64,000 bases of DNA from Onchidella celtica (taxonomy: Eukaryota > Mollusca > Gastropoda > Systellommatophora > Onchidiidae). The DNA lies in the NCBI GenBank assembly GCA_963931925.1, contig OZ007569.1, forward strand, positions 74,897,900-74,961,899, given 5' to 3'. A program made the position numbers and the translations under genes. Under the pieces are notes generated by a model, which was not told the origin of the DNA, ran no database searches, and was given only the letters and a program-made list of their open reading frames with translations. Within the stretch, counting starts at the first letter, position 1. Each line of letters opens with the position of its first letter. Below are positions 27,148 through 40,160 of this stretch, piece by piece.

Positions 27148-29000
27148 TTTCCCTATTGCTGTCAAGACCCTCCTGGCCACGCCCCTGTTCCGTCACTCCA
27201 CCAATCACCATCAAGAACTATTTACGTCACATTAATCCAGGCAAGTCTATGAATCCTGTCAGATGTGGAACAAAGTTCACGTACACGCCCATTAAAAAGC
27301 CTTTACCCCATGAGTTATGAAATTAGACGACATGTTACCCGTTTGGTAAATGCATCAAGACCTGGGTGGCCATCACACAAAATTATGGGATGTCGACAGA
27401 GCGTCTTCCCAAAAACCAACCCTTTCTACTCAACACCCAGTTGTAAGGAAGCACGCTCATAAATAATTGCGGCTTGTAAATAAAAGCATAACCAAATGTA
27501 TGGAGCTTGGAGACGCCGTTTGCTCCTCTACTGGTAGAAGTGTGGAAATATGGCAAGAACATGATATATGGGCATGAATAATATGTGATAGACAGAGGAT
27601 GTACGTTAATTTTTGTTTTGCGGTTGTTGTTTTTTTTGGGGGGGGGGGGGGGGAGTCCCAAAACATGTATGAATGTGTCGTTATTTTGTGTGTGTGTGTG
27701 TGTATGTGGGGGGGGGGCAAACGAAAAAAGCAGCGGGGGGGGGGGGGAGATGTGCACAATGGGTTCTGTGCACGGGGCTGTTTGCTTATTTGTTTGTTTT
27801 ATTTAATTGCAGTCTGTACCTCTAGTTAGAATAAACATTTCACTACACTTAGATTACCACTGTTTGTTCATGATTAACGCAGATACCACTTTTTCATTTG
27901 ACAGTGGGTTCAAGCTGGATTGATCTCAAGAATCCACGGCATCTGAATTGTATGTCGTCTTTCTTCACACAAACCCACAAGACTGTGTATACTTTATTGA
28001 CACAAAAATTCACATATTTACGAGTTTTCTCGAAAAAGATGATACGCACTTCGTTTTTTTTTAGTAACTAAGACAGTTCGATACATTCAATGAACCTCAA
28101 AGATTAGTAGAAAATAAATCAGTGTTTCATCAAAGCCTTTAGGAAGACAGACAGATATATAAGACTTTTATCCACCTTACCAAACTTTGTTGTCTGACAA
28201 ATAATAACCTGCACACTCGTGGAAACCCACGGGCCATAACCCGACGTGGATTTATGAATGTAGTTTATCGTTCATGAATCGTGACCATCACCCGCCTACA
28301 TGACAACATTTCCACAAGTAACGCGAGACGCACACCCGTTCAAATTCCCTGTGTTTACCAATGCTGTGGCGCTCATCTTCCCTCTAGAACTACCGGTAAC
28401 TCACGTGGTTTGTCACCAGAGAGAGCACTCAGCTGACAAATGGGCTATTTGTGACTCCCACAATTTAGCGCTGGGTGCAGGAATTCTCAGTAGGTTTCAG
28501 GATCGCCTCAGTTCTAAACAAGCTGATTCGGTAATCGCTTGAATTATTAGGAAATATGACATTTTTCTAAATTTGATAAGTAATCCCACCAATTTTTGTC
28601 TCATCGTTTCAAAGAAATTTGGTTCTACCAGCTTCACTGGCGATAAATACTTTCTGAGGTCCAGGCAGTTTTCCCTTGTAATAAAAACCATGATAAATAT
28701 TATATTAGGCTGTTGATCGGGGCGCAGAGTATTTTCCATTTTCAGCCATTGGTGAACAGTGACCACAACTCTGGATTTTCTCTATTTGGCTTGGTAATTA
28801 GACGATGCGCCCCTGTCATCATTCGGTATATTATTACGGACTAGAAAAACTACGGATTGCCATAATTATATTGGACTAAATTTATTATTTTTTTTAAAGA
28901 GATGGGCGGGGGTGACAATGGCAACGAAAAAATTGAATCGCTGGTCAGACAAATGCTATATTGAGAACGAGATGGACAGATGATAAACCATGAGAAATTA

Positions 29001-29471
29001 TCTATATATATATTTTGGTAACTCGAAACTTTGGTCACCTAAGGCTCAGGAACCGCACCGCACTCAGGCTTCAAACTTTGCACAACAGCATAATAATTAT
29101 CAATGCGAAATTAACATGGGCTATATTAGAAATTATGAAATGTTCAGGTTTCTACGTTTCATTTTTCATTGTTTCGGCATCATTAAGATCTATTTGGAGT
29201 CATGGTTCGCCATTTTAAGGTTTCGTTATCACTTCCTGCGATGTGTTCACTATCAAACACACTAACCCGTGCGCAAATCATGCTATTGTACGGGATGCGC
29301 AGGGTGTTAACTCACAAAGGCAGAGCAGTAAGACTTATTTAAAAACAAACAAACAAAAATAAAATGAACAAATAGGAACAGGCAAGATGAAGCAGGTCCA
29401 TAATAACCACCCAATACTGAAGCTAATATTCAAACCGATTTATCCCGGGCAGCGCCGGGGACCTCAGCTAG
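29001..29471 (+). mobile_element. Non-autonomous Helitron, apparently full length (471 bp)
   Basis: Rolling-circle (Helitron) elements start with TC, end with CTRR a short distance after a GC hairpin, and insert between A and T without duplicating the target. All of these are visible. The left border is A (29000) followed by TCTATATATATATTTTGG. The right end is CTAG at 29468-29471 followed by T (29472). The hairpin at 29444-29459 has arms CCCGG and CCGGG around GCAGCG, eight bases before CTAG. The interior (for example CTTTGGTCACCTAAGGCTC) has no Rep or helicase coding capacity, so it would need an autonomous relative. It sits in the intron that splits the homeodomain. Plus orientation is set by the hairpin/CTAG end. 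Confidence 0.72.
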
Positions 29472-32400
29472 TAATCTATAACTTATAATCTGTATATATA
29501 TATATATATACACAAACCGTAAGCACCGATATTATTTTCACAGTCGCAATCTGATATCCTTGGATCTTAAACGATTACGAGGCGGGAAAGATTCGAGTCT
29601 CATAACTGGAGGCAATCTGTAGTTGTAGTAACGGTGACGTAGTACGCACTGTCAGTGGAGAGGTCTGATCCTGGGAGATGGCGTGAGACAGGTTTTGACA
29701 GCCGGGGGTGGGAAATGCTAGGATAGATATCCTCTAACTATGACCCCTGATTGCTGTGACATTAGGCACCCCGAATCCCCTGCCAAACTACCAGAGTTTT
29801 AGAACAATTTAGGATTTGGGAAAAAGCCTGCGCAAGTTACTGTACAATTTGCCCTGATAAAACGCCAAAGTTCTAGATCAGTTCTGGTCAGGAAAAAATA
29901 AATAAAAATGAAGCGTTTCCGGGGTAGAGACAAATTTTTGCGGGCGCGCACGCTGCAAGGGGTCCGAGCTATCATGATAGGTATTTCCTCTACATTAGCC
30001 GCGTGATTTCCTTAAATAGCGGCCACTGATGATTAGGTAAATGTCAGTAACAAGCCGACGGGGAACCCAGGCCAGAACTCCAGATTTCCCTCTCTAGACA
30101 GGTCGGTTTTCACTGTTGAACTCACCAGACCGCGGGGTCAAAGTAAAGTGGAGACCACATTGCTGATGTTGAAATCAATAATGCACTGAGATTATCTTGG
30201 TAAAGTCATGATTACAGCTGTCTCGTAGTAACCTTAACTGTTTGAACTACAACATTTTAAACTGGCAACATCCTTCCTTATTGGATAAAAACGATCTGGG
30301 ACCGCAAAGACTGCTCACTTCCACGATAGGAGGGAAATCTGAGACCGCTCGCATTCCTCGCACCGGGTACGTACGCAGTATGTGAAAATGTGGAAAACCT
30401 CATCTCCCCAGAAGTAAACGTGATGCTGTTAAATTCAAACACAAAATTCACAAAGAAAACAGCAATGTCCCGACAGTGATGAGATGGATGCAATACAATT
30501 TTTCTAATCGAAGTTCTGACTTTAATAATTAAAGACAACTAGTTCGGTACTGGCGGTATGGTAAGTATCCAGGAAAAAGCGACAATTTTACGCTTCCAGT
30601 TCAACACCAACATTTTGAGAGAACTTTTACAAGACAGGTTAGGGAAAAGAACTTCGCCCCGTGGGGGCAGGGGCGCGCCTTATTAACTAGTTTGTGATGG
30701 TCGGGAGAAAAGGTCACAGTGCCGTTTAGCGGAACAGAACGCCGATTACCCAATTTTTGGTCCCTGACAGGAAACCTGCGTGCCATGTATTTAACTCTTC
30801 GGGCTATGGAGAGAAATTTTTCAAACGAGTTCAAGTGATAAACTGCTTTCATAAGTGATATATGTGTGCCCTCAACAGGCTAACAATCTACACCACTCGT
30901 ACAGGCCACGAATCGGCAGAAGCTCGACATGGGTTGTCTGCCCGTTCCTTTCTCAGCTCATGAACACGAGTTTGCCCAAGGCATGTGAGTTTGGTGAAAA
31001 CGTTGTTACAAACACAAAAGGATGGGTATCATTCTGCATGATGCTCTGTTCACTTCACATCTAATGTTGACAAACTGCTGTTTTACCTAAGACGATATTT
31101 TTTTAAATCATTTTTTGTTTCTTCTGATTTAGTGGTATAAGAAACATGACAAGCTTGATCGCTGTGAGATTTAATTCTAACTCGGTAGCGGCCATGACAA
31201 CACATAGAGGATAGATAGAAATGACGGAGGGATCTATATACCCCGTACATTCTTCCTTTTAGCTGCCGATTGTCCTATTTTCTCCAGTTGAAGCTGAAGC
31301 GGCACGGCCCGTCCAATTATCTCAAACATTATTTAGATTATTATCTCCAAAGATTGCAATTTCGCTCTGAACGGGTCGCGATAGGCCGTTTTTGACTTGC
31401 TAACTCGCCAGGACAGCACGCGCACACAACAATTACAGGATGAGTAATGGAGGATGGGCAGTCAGAGCACTGCCACAGTTCTGTCATCTGAGAATGTCGA
31501 ATCTTCAGTATGAAACCCCAGCATAGTGCCTCTATTTTCAAACCAAACGCTCGAACGTTTACGAAGGAAAGTATGTGCTCTACTTCCAGTTTCACTCTCA
31601 AGAATAAGACGAGAGAATTTTTTTGTTTCCAAACAGGCAGTCAATACAATGAGGACAGCACAATGTTCTTGCATGTGCTTTGAAAGGTCGCATACTTAAC
31701 TTGCGAAATCTTACTTGGATAGTCAACAAACTAAACACACGCAAACACACACATTCTATGCATTTGCACGGTTTAAGAACTAAACTCCGACATTTGTGAG
31801 TCCTGGCCATACGTATACCTTAACTCTTACCATCCCACACCTAGAGAAATAGCACACAAAATATTTGTATCACTCACTTCGCCTTGAGAAACCAATTCTT
31901 ACTCGACCCTTACCTCTTTTTCCCAATCTTGTCCCAACCTCCCCCCCCCCCCCCTATTTTTTTCCCCAGCTTTTTCTTTTTGCTTTTTTCTCCTCCTATT
32001 CCGATAGTCTCCGAACCCCCGCCATCCCAGATGATGGTGACCCCGACTAAGGTCGCCTTCTCGTAGCCGCGAGAAGAACCGGAAATGCGTCATCTGTCAC
32101 TGTGGCATCATGTAAAATCAATGGGCCCGGCAGAATTGAAATGGCCTCATTTGGGCACATCCTCCAAATCCGAAGAGACTCGTGGGCCAGCCGCTGGACG
32201 CATCCAATGGACTCCAACAGTCACACCAGTCTCTAATTCTAACAACTGTTTATGTTGCTTTCTTCGAGCATTACCCGAGAGGGGAACGCGATGGAAAAAG
32301 AAATATCGTCCATTTCTTTCGCATGTCCTGTCCCATTCTGCGGCCACACGCGTGTTGTTTTCCTATAAATTCTGACCTTTTTGGGATCCAACTGGGCAGG

Positions 32401-35400
32401 CACGATGTGATTAAAGCTGTCTGCTGGCTACAAAATATTTGGTTTTAGGATGATCTTGACTGACGTGAATGCAATAACTGCTACACTAAAACTATATTCT
32501 TTCATTGTTCCAGTACTAATGTGGTTTTCCTTGGTGTACCATCAGCAATAAAGACAATTGGTTAAATCGTGTTAGGGTTTCATTCTCTTGAAAGCCCCGG
32601 GTTAATGCTTGGATGGTCAGACTGGGCTAGAACAAAGAGCCAGTCATTTACTGTTACTTACTGAGTCACTTACTGCCGTTGTATGGTGTTGTAGGCCAGG
32701 CTGGTGGACTTTGGCGATGTCGTACATATCACGGTATACGAGATAAGACAGTCTTAACGTGATTGGTTTAGACTACCTTGACGTTTTATTCAAAAATATT
32801 AATAATAATCATAGCAGTGATAAATGGATGAGGGCGCAACTACATACCTCTGTGGAAATTTTGAGTAGGCATAATTATTAGCCAAATCCCAGCATTAGTA
32901 AGGAAGGAAAGTATTTTTAACAGGTGTCACACAAATCCTGGGTAATTCATATTTGGTCATCATAATGTTGATTGTCTACCGATCATCCATCAATTAGTGT
33001 ATGTCTGTCATGAATCTCTATGTAAATCCACGCTGAATGGCCTGATAATGCAAACATTTCCAGAAATTCATCTTTTATATGAGCATTTTTTTTCTCTCCC
33101 GTTTCTTTCCATTTAAAAGCGTCCAAGCGCAGTAGTAAATTGAATCTAACACATTACGGACACGAAACAATGGGCGACGGTTTGAGAGAAAGGACAAAAT
33201 GAAGTCAAATGACTCCCAAATCAGGCGAGTTTGTAACCGAAATTATGTTACCGGCTAACATCCCGCTTTAAAAGGCTTTCCGGAGACTTGGTTAAAGCAT
33301 CGTTTCTAGATCCGCGACCACCGTGGCCATCTTAGCCCATCATTCCAACACCGGTGGTCGCCCTTGGACCAGACAAATGAGTTATCTCCCATGGCGAGGT
33401 CTCCCTAAAAACTAACCATTTTGCTTACAAAAAAAAACAGAAATGGGAAGGAAAAAACGAAACGAAAACGAGAAGTCAGAACGACTGTGTGGAGATGGCA
33501 GAGCGGGGAGGGGGAAGGAGGGAAATAATGTTAGCGGCAGCGATAAGTTAATTTTCGTGTAAAATAAGTACAGTCTATCTGACTGTGGAAGAATAATGTC
33601 TTCCGTGCTGGAGAGGAGGCAAGACGGGCAGACAGCGTATCAAAAGGTGCTTCCATCAACAGAGAACAGGTGCTGTGGACAACGGCGCGCACAGGTTGAA
33701 CTAAGAAACTGGTAGACGCGTGGAAAGTTAAAAAAGGCATACCGTGCTAGTTAGCTTCGTCTGTCTTTGAATGTGTAGTCATTACCAACATCCTTCTCTA
33801 TTGATAGACATCGCTGCCAGACATGGAAGCCTTTGAAAGGCTCTCGCATCTAAACACACAACAACATTTCCGGATGGAAAACAGAATTAAAACGACTCCA
33901 CATTATTCTGATTTTTTAAAAGATGATTAGCAATACAATAATGACACTATATGACAAAAAACAACAACCGCCGTAGAGACAAAATTGGTTGATTTATTAA
34001 TCAATGAAAACAGGATTTCCTACAACAGCAAATGAACATCCGCAGCAAGTATAGAATTGTCGAAATGAGTTATAACAGTTACAGGTTTTCAACTTATTAA
34101 AATCAGCCAGCGCCGTAAGCATCCACAGGTATTGGCACGCAAAATGTTTTGAGCTTTGTTAGTAATTAAGAATTAGAAGCTGTGGCAGTAATGTAAGGAA
34201 CAATGAAAATAGTTGATGACAGAGCGCTAGTCGTTCTAGTGCTAGTAGGCCTGCACGTATGCTGAAGATGACGAAGTACGGTAATGTTGTAGAAAGCGGT
34301 GACAATACAAGAACGAAAGACAATATAACATAAAGGCAGTTTTTATCCGTGCTGCCGCTGTAGTTTTTACAGGTTCATAACTTGTCTGGTGACAAATTTG
34401 AAATCATGAACATTTTGTTTGGGATCTGTATCTTCCCCACTAGACCAGTTTGCATGAGGGATGTCCAGCCAAAGGCATTATGAATAAAGAGCAAACAGCG
34501 CCGTTATTGCTCACTTTGCATTCCCACAGGCGTGAGTTCACCATAAAACGGGCGACCTCTGTAATACCAATAGACAGTTTCTTAGTCTAGTTTCCAGGTT
34601 TTGCTGATAAATATCAACATGGGAAAGCCAGGCAAATATCTCCCGCTGACGCTTTGAGCATTTCCTTATTTTGTTACTTTGTTTGTGCGCTGTGTCACAT
34701 CCCTTCCCCCTCTTCCCCTCCCCATTCTTCCTCTAACTCTTCGTCTCTTGCCATTGCTCACCCAAACATGTAACATTTATCATTGTTTGTGAGACTTCTT
34801 AGGTCGAGTGCTTTGAACTCTTCCCAGGGACAAACTAAATACAAGGACTGGGCGGCCGGGAAAAACAGAATCCCAGCAAGATATTTGTCTCCCAGCAGCA
34901 ATAATACACACTATGACAAATGTACATAAACAATGCATAGAACTTAAACAACTTGAGTTATAGTTGTGGATACGTGTAACACATCCTACGCACACAGACA
35001 CAATACGCCAACAACAAAAACACTGGACAATGATTAAGAACGATGATGAGAAAGAAATTGCAAGTCAAGGTGAGGTAAAAATGCATTGTTTGAAATGTGT
35101 TTGGGAGGAAGGGCAAGAGAGATTAGTCTAGGTTCTATCTCGCCAGCTGGCCTATGTAGCTATCATTCTATTATGCGGCCTCTTCACAGTTTATTCTTCC
35201 CCGTGTTATCGTTCCAGTGTCTTTGTGAGCGGAACTTTGTATGCAGAACTGCAGAAAAACAAGCACGGAGATACATCAACACCTTCTCGTGGCTTGTTTT
35301 CTTCCACTTGGTGACCTCCCCTCTTATCCTTCCTGACCTGCGCGCGTAAACCTCTCAGGCTAACTTTCCTACCTCCTCATTCTCAAAAAAACGTCAACAA

Positions 35401-35724
35401 TAATAATTATATAAATTTAGATAATCACAATAAACATTTAAAAAAAACGTGTTATGGTTTCAAATTATATGGAAACTTCGTCTACCTCCAGTCTATCTAG
35501 TGCAAGGTCAGTCGGGCAGGAATCACAGCGCTCACGATAGTTCTCGAGCGTTCACTGTGCTGATACTTTTTATAAAGAGAGAGAAGAGAAGAGAAGTAAG
35601 AGAGCGGAGAAAGGCTTTTCAATGGCCCAGGATATGGTTTTCAAGATAGGGCGTGTAAGGCTTTATTTTAGGAGATTCGCTGCCCTTGGCATTTACACTA
35701 AACTTTTCTTGTTGTGGCAGGGAT

Positions 35725-35997
35725 TCGTTTTTCAGAATTTTGCGCGGGCAGCGGCCTGTTCGCCCTACTCTTTTCGATTTCCAACCGCCAAGGTATCTTC
35801 AACGTCCCCGAGGGTCCTCCGAATTTTTCGTCCTTATCCGAGAAGACTAGGTGCTCGGACCTACCTATCATAGGATCGGGGATAGGAAAAATATGAGAAA
35901 AATCCCAAACTTCCTAAATGTCTGCATCGACCAGGATTTGAACCCGGGACCTTGGGCATGAGAGGCCAGCACCTTGTCTCTAGGCCACCGTGTCCAA
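35725..35997 (-). mobile_element. tRNA-derived SINE, minus orientation
   Basis: The 5' head (about 35920-35997, read on the minus strand) is tRNA-like. It has an A-box-like TGGCCTAGAG (within 35971-35989) and a B-box GGTTCAAATCC (35934-35944). An intact T-psi-C stem (CCGGG/CCTGG) surrounds the loop TTCAAAT. The acceptor stem no longer pairs, so this is not a functional tRNA gene. After the head comes a body with CGGATAAGGACGAAAAA and then a segment (35730-35793) that matches a second locus at 63058-63119 at about 90%. The body wording resembles tRNA-SINE cores common in marine invertebrates (possibly the MetaSINE group); that family name is from memory and untested. The 3' limit is uncertain. 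Confidence 0.75.
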
Positions 35998-38900
35998 CAA
36001 AAGACAGACAAAACTGCCGCCCTTTTTATGTGCAATTCGCAGGCTGCGGGTGGCATACTTCATTCTTGCCATACTGAAATGCCAAAAAAGATACAAAACT
36101 AAATTATGAGGTTTAAAAGGCAAGGGCAAACAAACACGAATGGGAGACTCCAGTAATCGAGTACAGGTGGGAAGAGAAGCGATGGGCGGAGCGAGGCAGG
36201 GGAAGAAATACGGGCCTCCTTCCAGCCTCCTTCCAGCCCCCCTATCTCTCTGGTTGGCTCATGCTCGCCGCCGGAGACTCAGGAAGAAAAAAAAAAACCC
36301 ACAATATAAAAAACGCTGACATTTATTTGGAGTTGGCATGAAGAGTGGGTGTCTGCACCGATATGATAAGTGATTATTGTTTCTCCCTCTTCTCCCATAC
36401 ACCCCCTCCCTCCCCCCCCCCCCCCAGCCCTTTTTCATTCCCCATCTTCTCTTCCCACTCATCACAGGTGCTTCCTTCGAGAATGTTCTTGCTTTCGCGG
36501 GGGTGGATTTGGTCTATTTAGAGAGCTAAAGAATACAAAGTCATGATTGTTACAGAGGATGCCCGAGGGGTGATGCCAAACTCAGAGCCAGGAATGGACA
36601 GCAGGAAAAGCTGGGAAATGAGGGGAAAAAAGAGGAATTCAGCAGGCAGAGTTTTGCTTGGAGATCAAAATGTGGGTCAGAATGTTCAATGCAACACAGA
36701 AGTTGGTTGCCGAAGTCACACACCACCACTGTATTGTGAGGAATGCTAGGCTGGTCTCGGTCGATTAGAGTTCAATAAAATATGATGGTGGAGACGACAG
36801 ATGTTCGCTTTGTAGCCCTAGAGTAAAATTATACAACAACATAAAAACCGATGGAGATTTTGGATAAGAAATAACATTCAAAGAAAATATTTTAATGAAT
36901 TTCTTAGCTCTGCACGCGTAAGCAGTTTCAGATGAAATCCACGCGTGCACACACTGAATATAGGTATGGTGTATTAATTTATGGCTAGGGAGCGTCGAGA
37001 GGTGCCACATCGGCTTCACCCAGTATTAGAACAAATTCTCACACAATCATTTTGGCCACAGCTGAAATAAAGCTGGATTTTCTGTCTTTTTCTTTTGAAT
37101 TCCTGATCGATTTGATCGTTCTCAAAATTTCATTTCCTCCACTAAATATAACACGCTGGAAGTCACTTTTCACAAGCATGTTCATTGTTTATGGCTGATC
37201 CATTTTATTGATAATCATGCATGGCTGCTTCCATTGTTTCAATCTTGTATCCATTTCTTTTCAAGGTCAGTTTTTTTCTTTGGCGTGACTCTCTAGTTTT
37301 TCCTGGAAACGTGTGGTGTTTTTGTTTGAAAAATGGTCGACACAAGTGTCAGTACGGCCACATTGTATAATTTTTGTCTACAGTTTGTCTGCCAACTATA
37401 TTAAATGTCATAACAATGTAGCTAATTCCGTCCCCTAACAGCGGGAGCCTGCCCCCCTGCCGCCCCCCCCCCCCGGGGGCGGCCCGATTCAATGCAGTAA
37501 CGGCCAACGTTAGCTTTCATCAATAATTGGACACTTGCGCTGCACTAACCAGCAACGTCACAGATTTACACAGACAATTTGGTTTACACATTTGTTTAGC
37601 CTGGCAGTTCCACTCGCTGGAGAATCGTACGCGCTCATAAATTATGGGTGAGAGAAATACCGCAACAAACAGGAAATTTCCATTGATGAGGGTTGATATG
37701 GGCAAAAGCTCTTTAGCCTAGTCTGCGCGGAATGCACCACGTGACCTTTGTTCAATTATATTTATTAATGTTGAGAAAGAAAAAAATGTGATGATATTTA
37801 ATATTTCCTTCAGAGTGGAATCAATAATCTAAGTCCTTCATTCCTGGACTGAACGATAGCGAATCCATAGACTGCACAAATTTTTAAAAACATGTTTGTT
37901 TCTATCCTCCTTTCTGAAACAGTATTTTGAGGGCTACATAGGTTACCCAGGTGTCATTCTGACGTCACGCTCGACTCTTCAGCTTAACTTCACTGCCAGG
38001 AGTACTCAGTGAGGGGTTCAATATTCTGCATGACTGCAGTGAACAAACTAAATGTTGGATGGATGCCGATTTCTCACGGATGAGGAAACTAAATAACGAC
38101 TCTATTTCCATTCTCAGTTTGGTCCGTTTTTTTTTTCATCCAGTCTCGATTTAGAAGACAGAAAAAAAATCTCACTTACAAAAGCTGTGAATCCGGTTAT
38201 AACATTGTATATAACATATTCATGAAAAAAAAAAAAAATTGCAGGAAAGTCAGGTCAAAGGTTGATCTGCCGGACAAACCGGTTGGGACTTTCACATTTC
38301 AGCTGAAAATCCGGACAAAATACACACAGGAGACAAACGCCTATTTGCACAAATTAAATATTCCAGCACATTGATTATCCGCTATGACAGAACACTTCAC
38401 ACAAAAAAGTTAAGCACACGATAGCAAAAACAGCTCCAAGCACCACAACTAAAGGACTTGCATAAAACATTAAACATGTATAAAGTTGTGTGGTTACTGA
38501 CACCACCGCTCATCCCCTATTAGCAAGGCTTTCTGTTCGAAACTTCAACCTATCGGAAAGCGATTGGCAAGCGGTAAAATGCGCGCCCTAAACATTAATC
38601 ATTGAAAAGAGCACAGGGAACATGATCTTTCGCCGCCGAGTCCAACTTTTTAATGGTCTCTCCCTGTGGCGCAAGCAGTTTTCTCCTAATTAGGTAGTCC
38701 AAGCCTTTTATTTTGGTTCTGAGTTTGTGACTCACGCGGTGAAAAGATGGTAAGAACAAACAAAAAATCGCCCATTACAATGAAATATCTCTCATGATTT
38801 CTCAGAAACAAAAAAAAAAAAACTAACGTATTTTAACTTTGAAAGAATATTGCCAGAGACGGTCTAAATAGATGCTCCAAGACAGATGTTTCTAAGCATT

Positions 38901-40077
38901 GTTACTGCATGTGATGTGCTTGATCTGAAGGTTGGAAATCAGGTGTATTTTCTGCATTGTTTTTCACTTCTAGCTGCAAAAAACGTGTATAGACAGCAGT
39001 CTTAATTATAATATCAACAGCTGAGTATCAAAGTCATTTCTAAGACAGTATAGGTCGAGAGAATTATTTTAAAATGTTCACCCAGACAATTCCAACTGTT
39101 GTAGTCTTTAAACAGGACGAGCCTGGTAGAACATTTAAATTAACATTTGATCATCTCGGCTTTACATCAAAAGACATTGTAAACTGAGTATAAAATGGTT
39201 GGCGTAATCCCACATTCTCCATTAATCCTCTTTTTTCCCTCCTTCGGTTGGCATTTTTCACGTTCATATCATTCACTCTTTCAGCGATGAAATTTCACGC
39301 AAAGAGTTCTGCACCAGTGAGTAGTCTATACTGACTCATTCATTTTAAAACGCGTTTTTTCCCTGCTTCTCATTCCTCATTAATGATGAAACGATAACGT
39401 GTTTTTCCGCACCCTCCTACCATTCTCCTCCATCCTCCTCCCCTCTTTCGCTACTAACATGATAAAAAAAAAAAATGATCTGGAGCCCAATGCATCCCCT
39501 AATCACGGAAGTAAAACCAGCTACGTTTCTTTCATCCTCTTGTTTTTTCTCTTTGGCCATGCGGATCTGCAGTATAAACCATATCCATTTCATAATCTGC
39601 CGCGCTTCCATTTCGAAATTTGTATCAGGACACGCCGTTACTGTCGTTTTTATCACAAAGTGTCGAACACTGGTGCCAGGGAGGGGAAATCCAACGCCAT
39701 TTTGGCGTCATTGGATACCTGCACGCCACTGATTGGGTGCTCAACTTCAGCGGCGGAGCTACTGTGCAATTCACTGTGGGAAAGGGTCTCATTCAAAAAA
39801 GAGCGAGATAGAAAGAAAGAGAGAAAGGTATTCGGGATGATGGAGAAGGGAGATAACTCACACAGCAGCCAAACTACGTCAGCGAGATATAAAGTTGCGC
39901 TTGCGCAAAGCCCAGAAATAAGATTGTTACAATCAGCACCGGGCATGCACTAAAATACGATAAACATTCGACTGTAGATATAAAGATGTATACCGTAGAC
40001 CGGACTTTTCTAGATGGAACAAACCAAAGCTAAAAAAAAAAGTTCACGTATTTAGGAAAAGCGGAAGGGCGATAATA

Positions 40078-40160
40078 ACAATCATTATTATCATGATCAT
40101 TATTATTATTATTATGTTATTATTATTATTATCATTGTTATTATCATTATTGTTATTATA
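40078..40160. repeat. ATT/ATC trinucleotide tract
   Basis: An imperfect (ATT)n with ATC and GTT variants, on the plus strand. Confidence 0.9.

Noticed and set aside
35920-35997. Functional tRNA gene
   Set aside because: The acceptor stem does not pair and the anticodon stem is weak; the body after it matches another dispersed locus, so it is a SINE head.
39698-39711. 14-base word CATTTTGGCGTCAT shared with 59224-59237
   Set aside because: Several 14-base matches between random positions are expected in a window this size; flanks do not align.
39399-39953. 184-codon frame on the plus strand, the longest non-repeat frame
   Set aside because: No domain, no splice context, overlapping frames on the other strand, and a length expected about once by chance in 64 kb over six frames.
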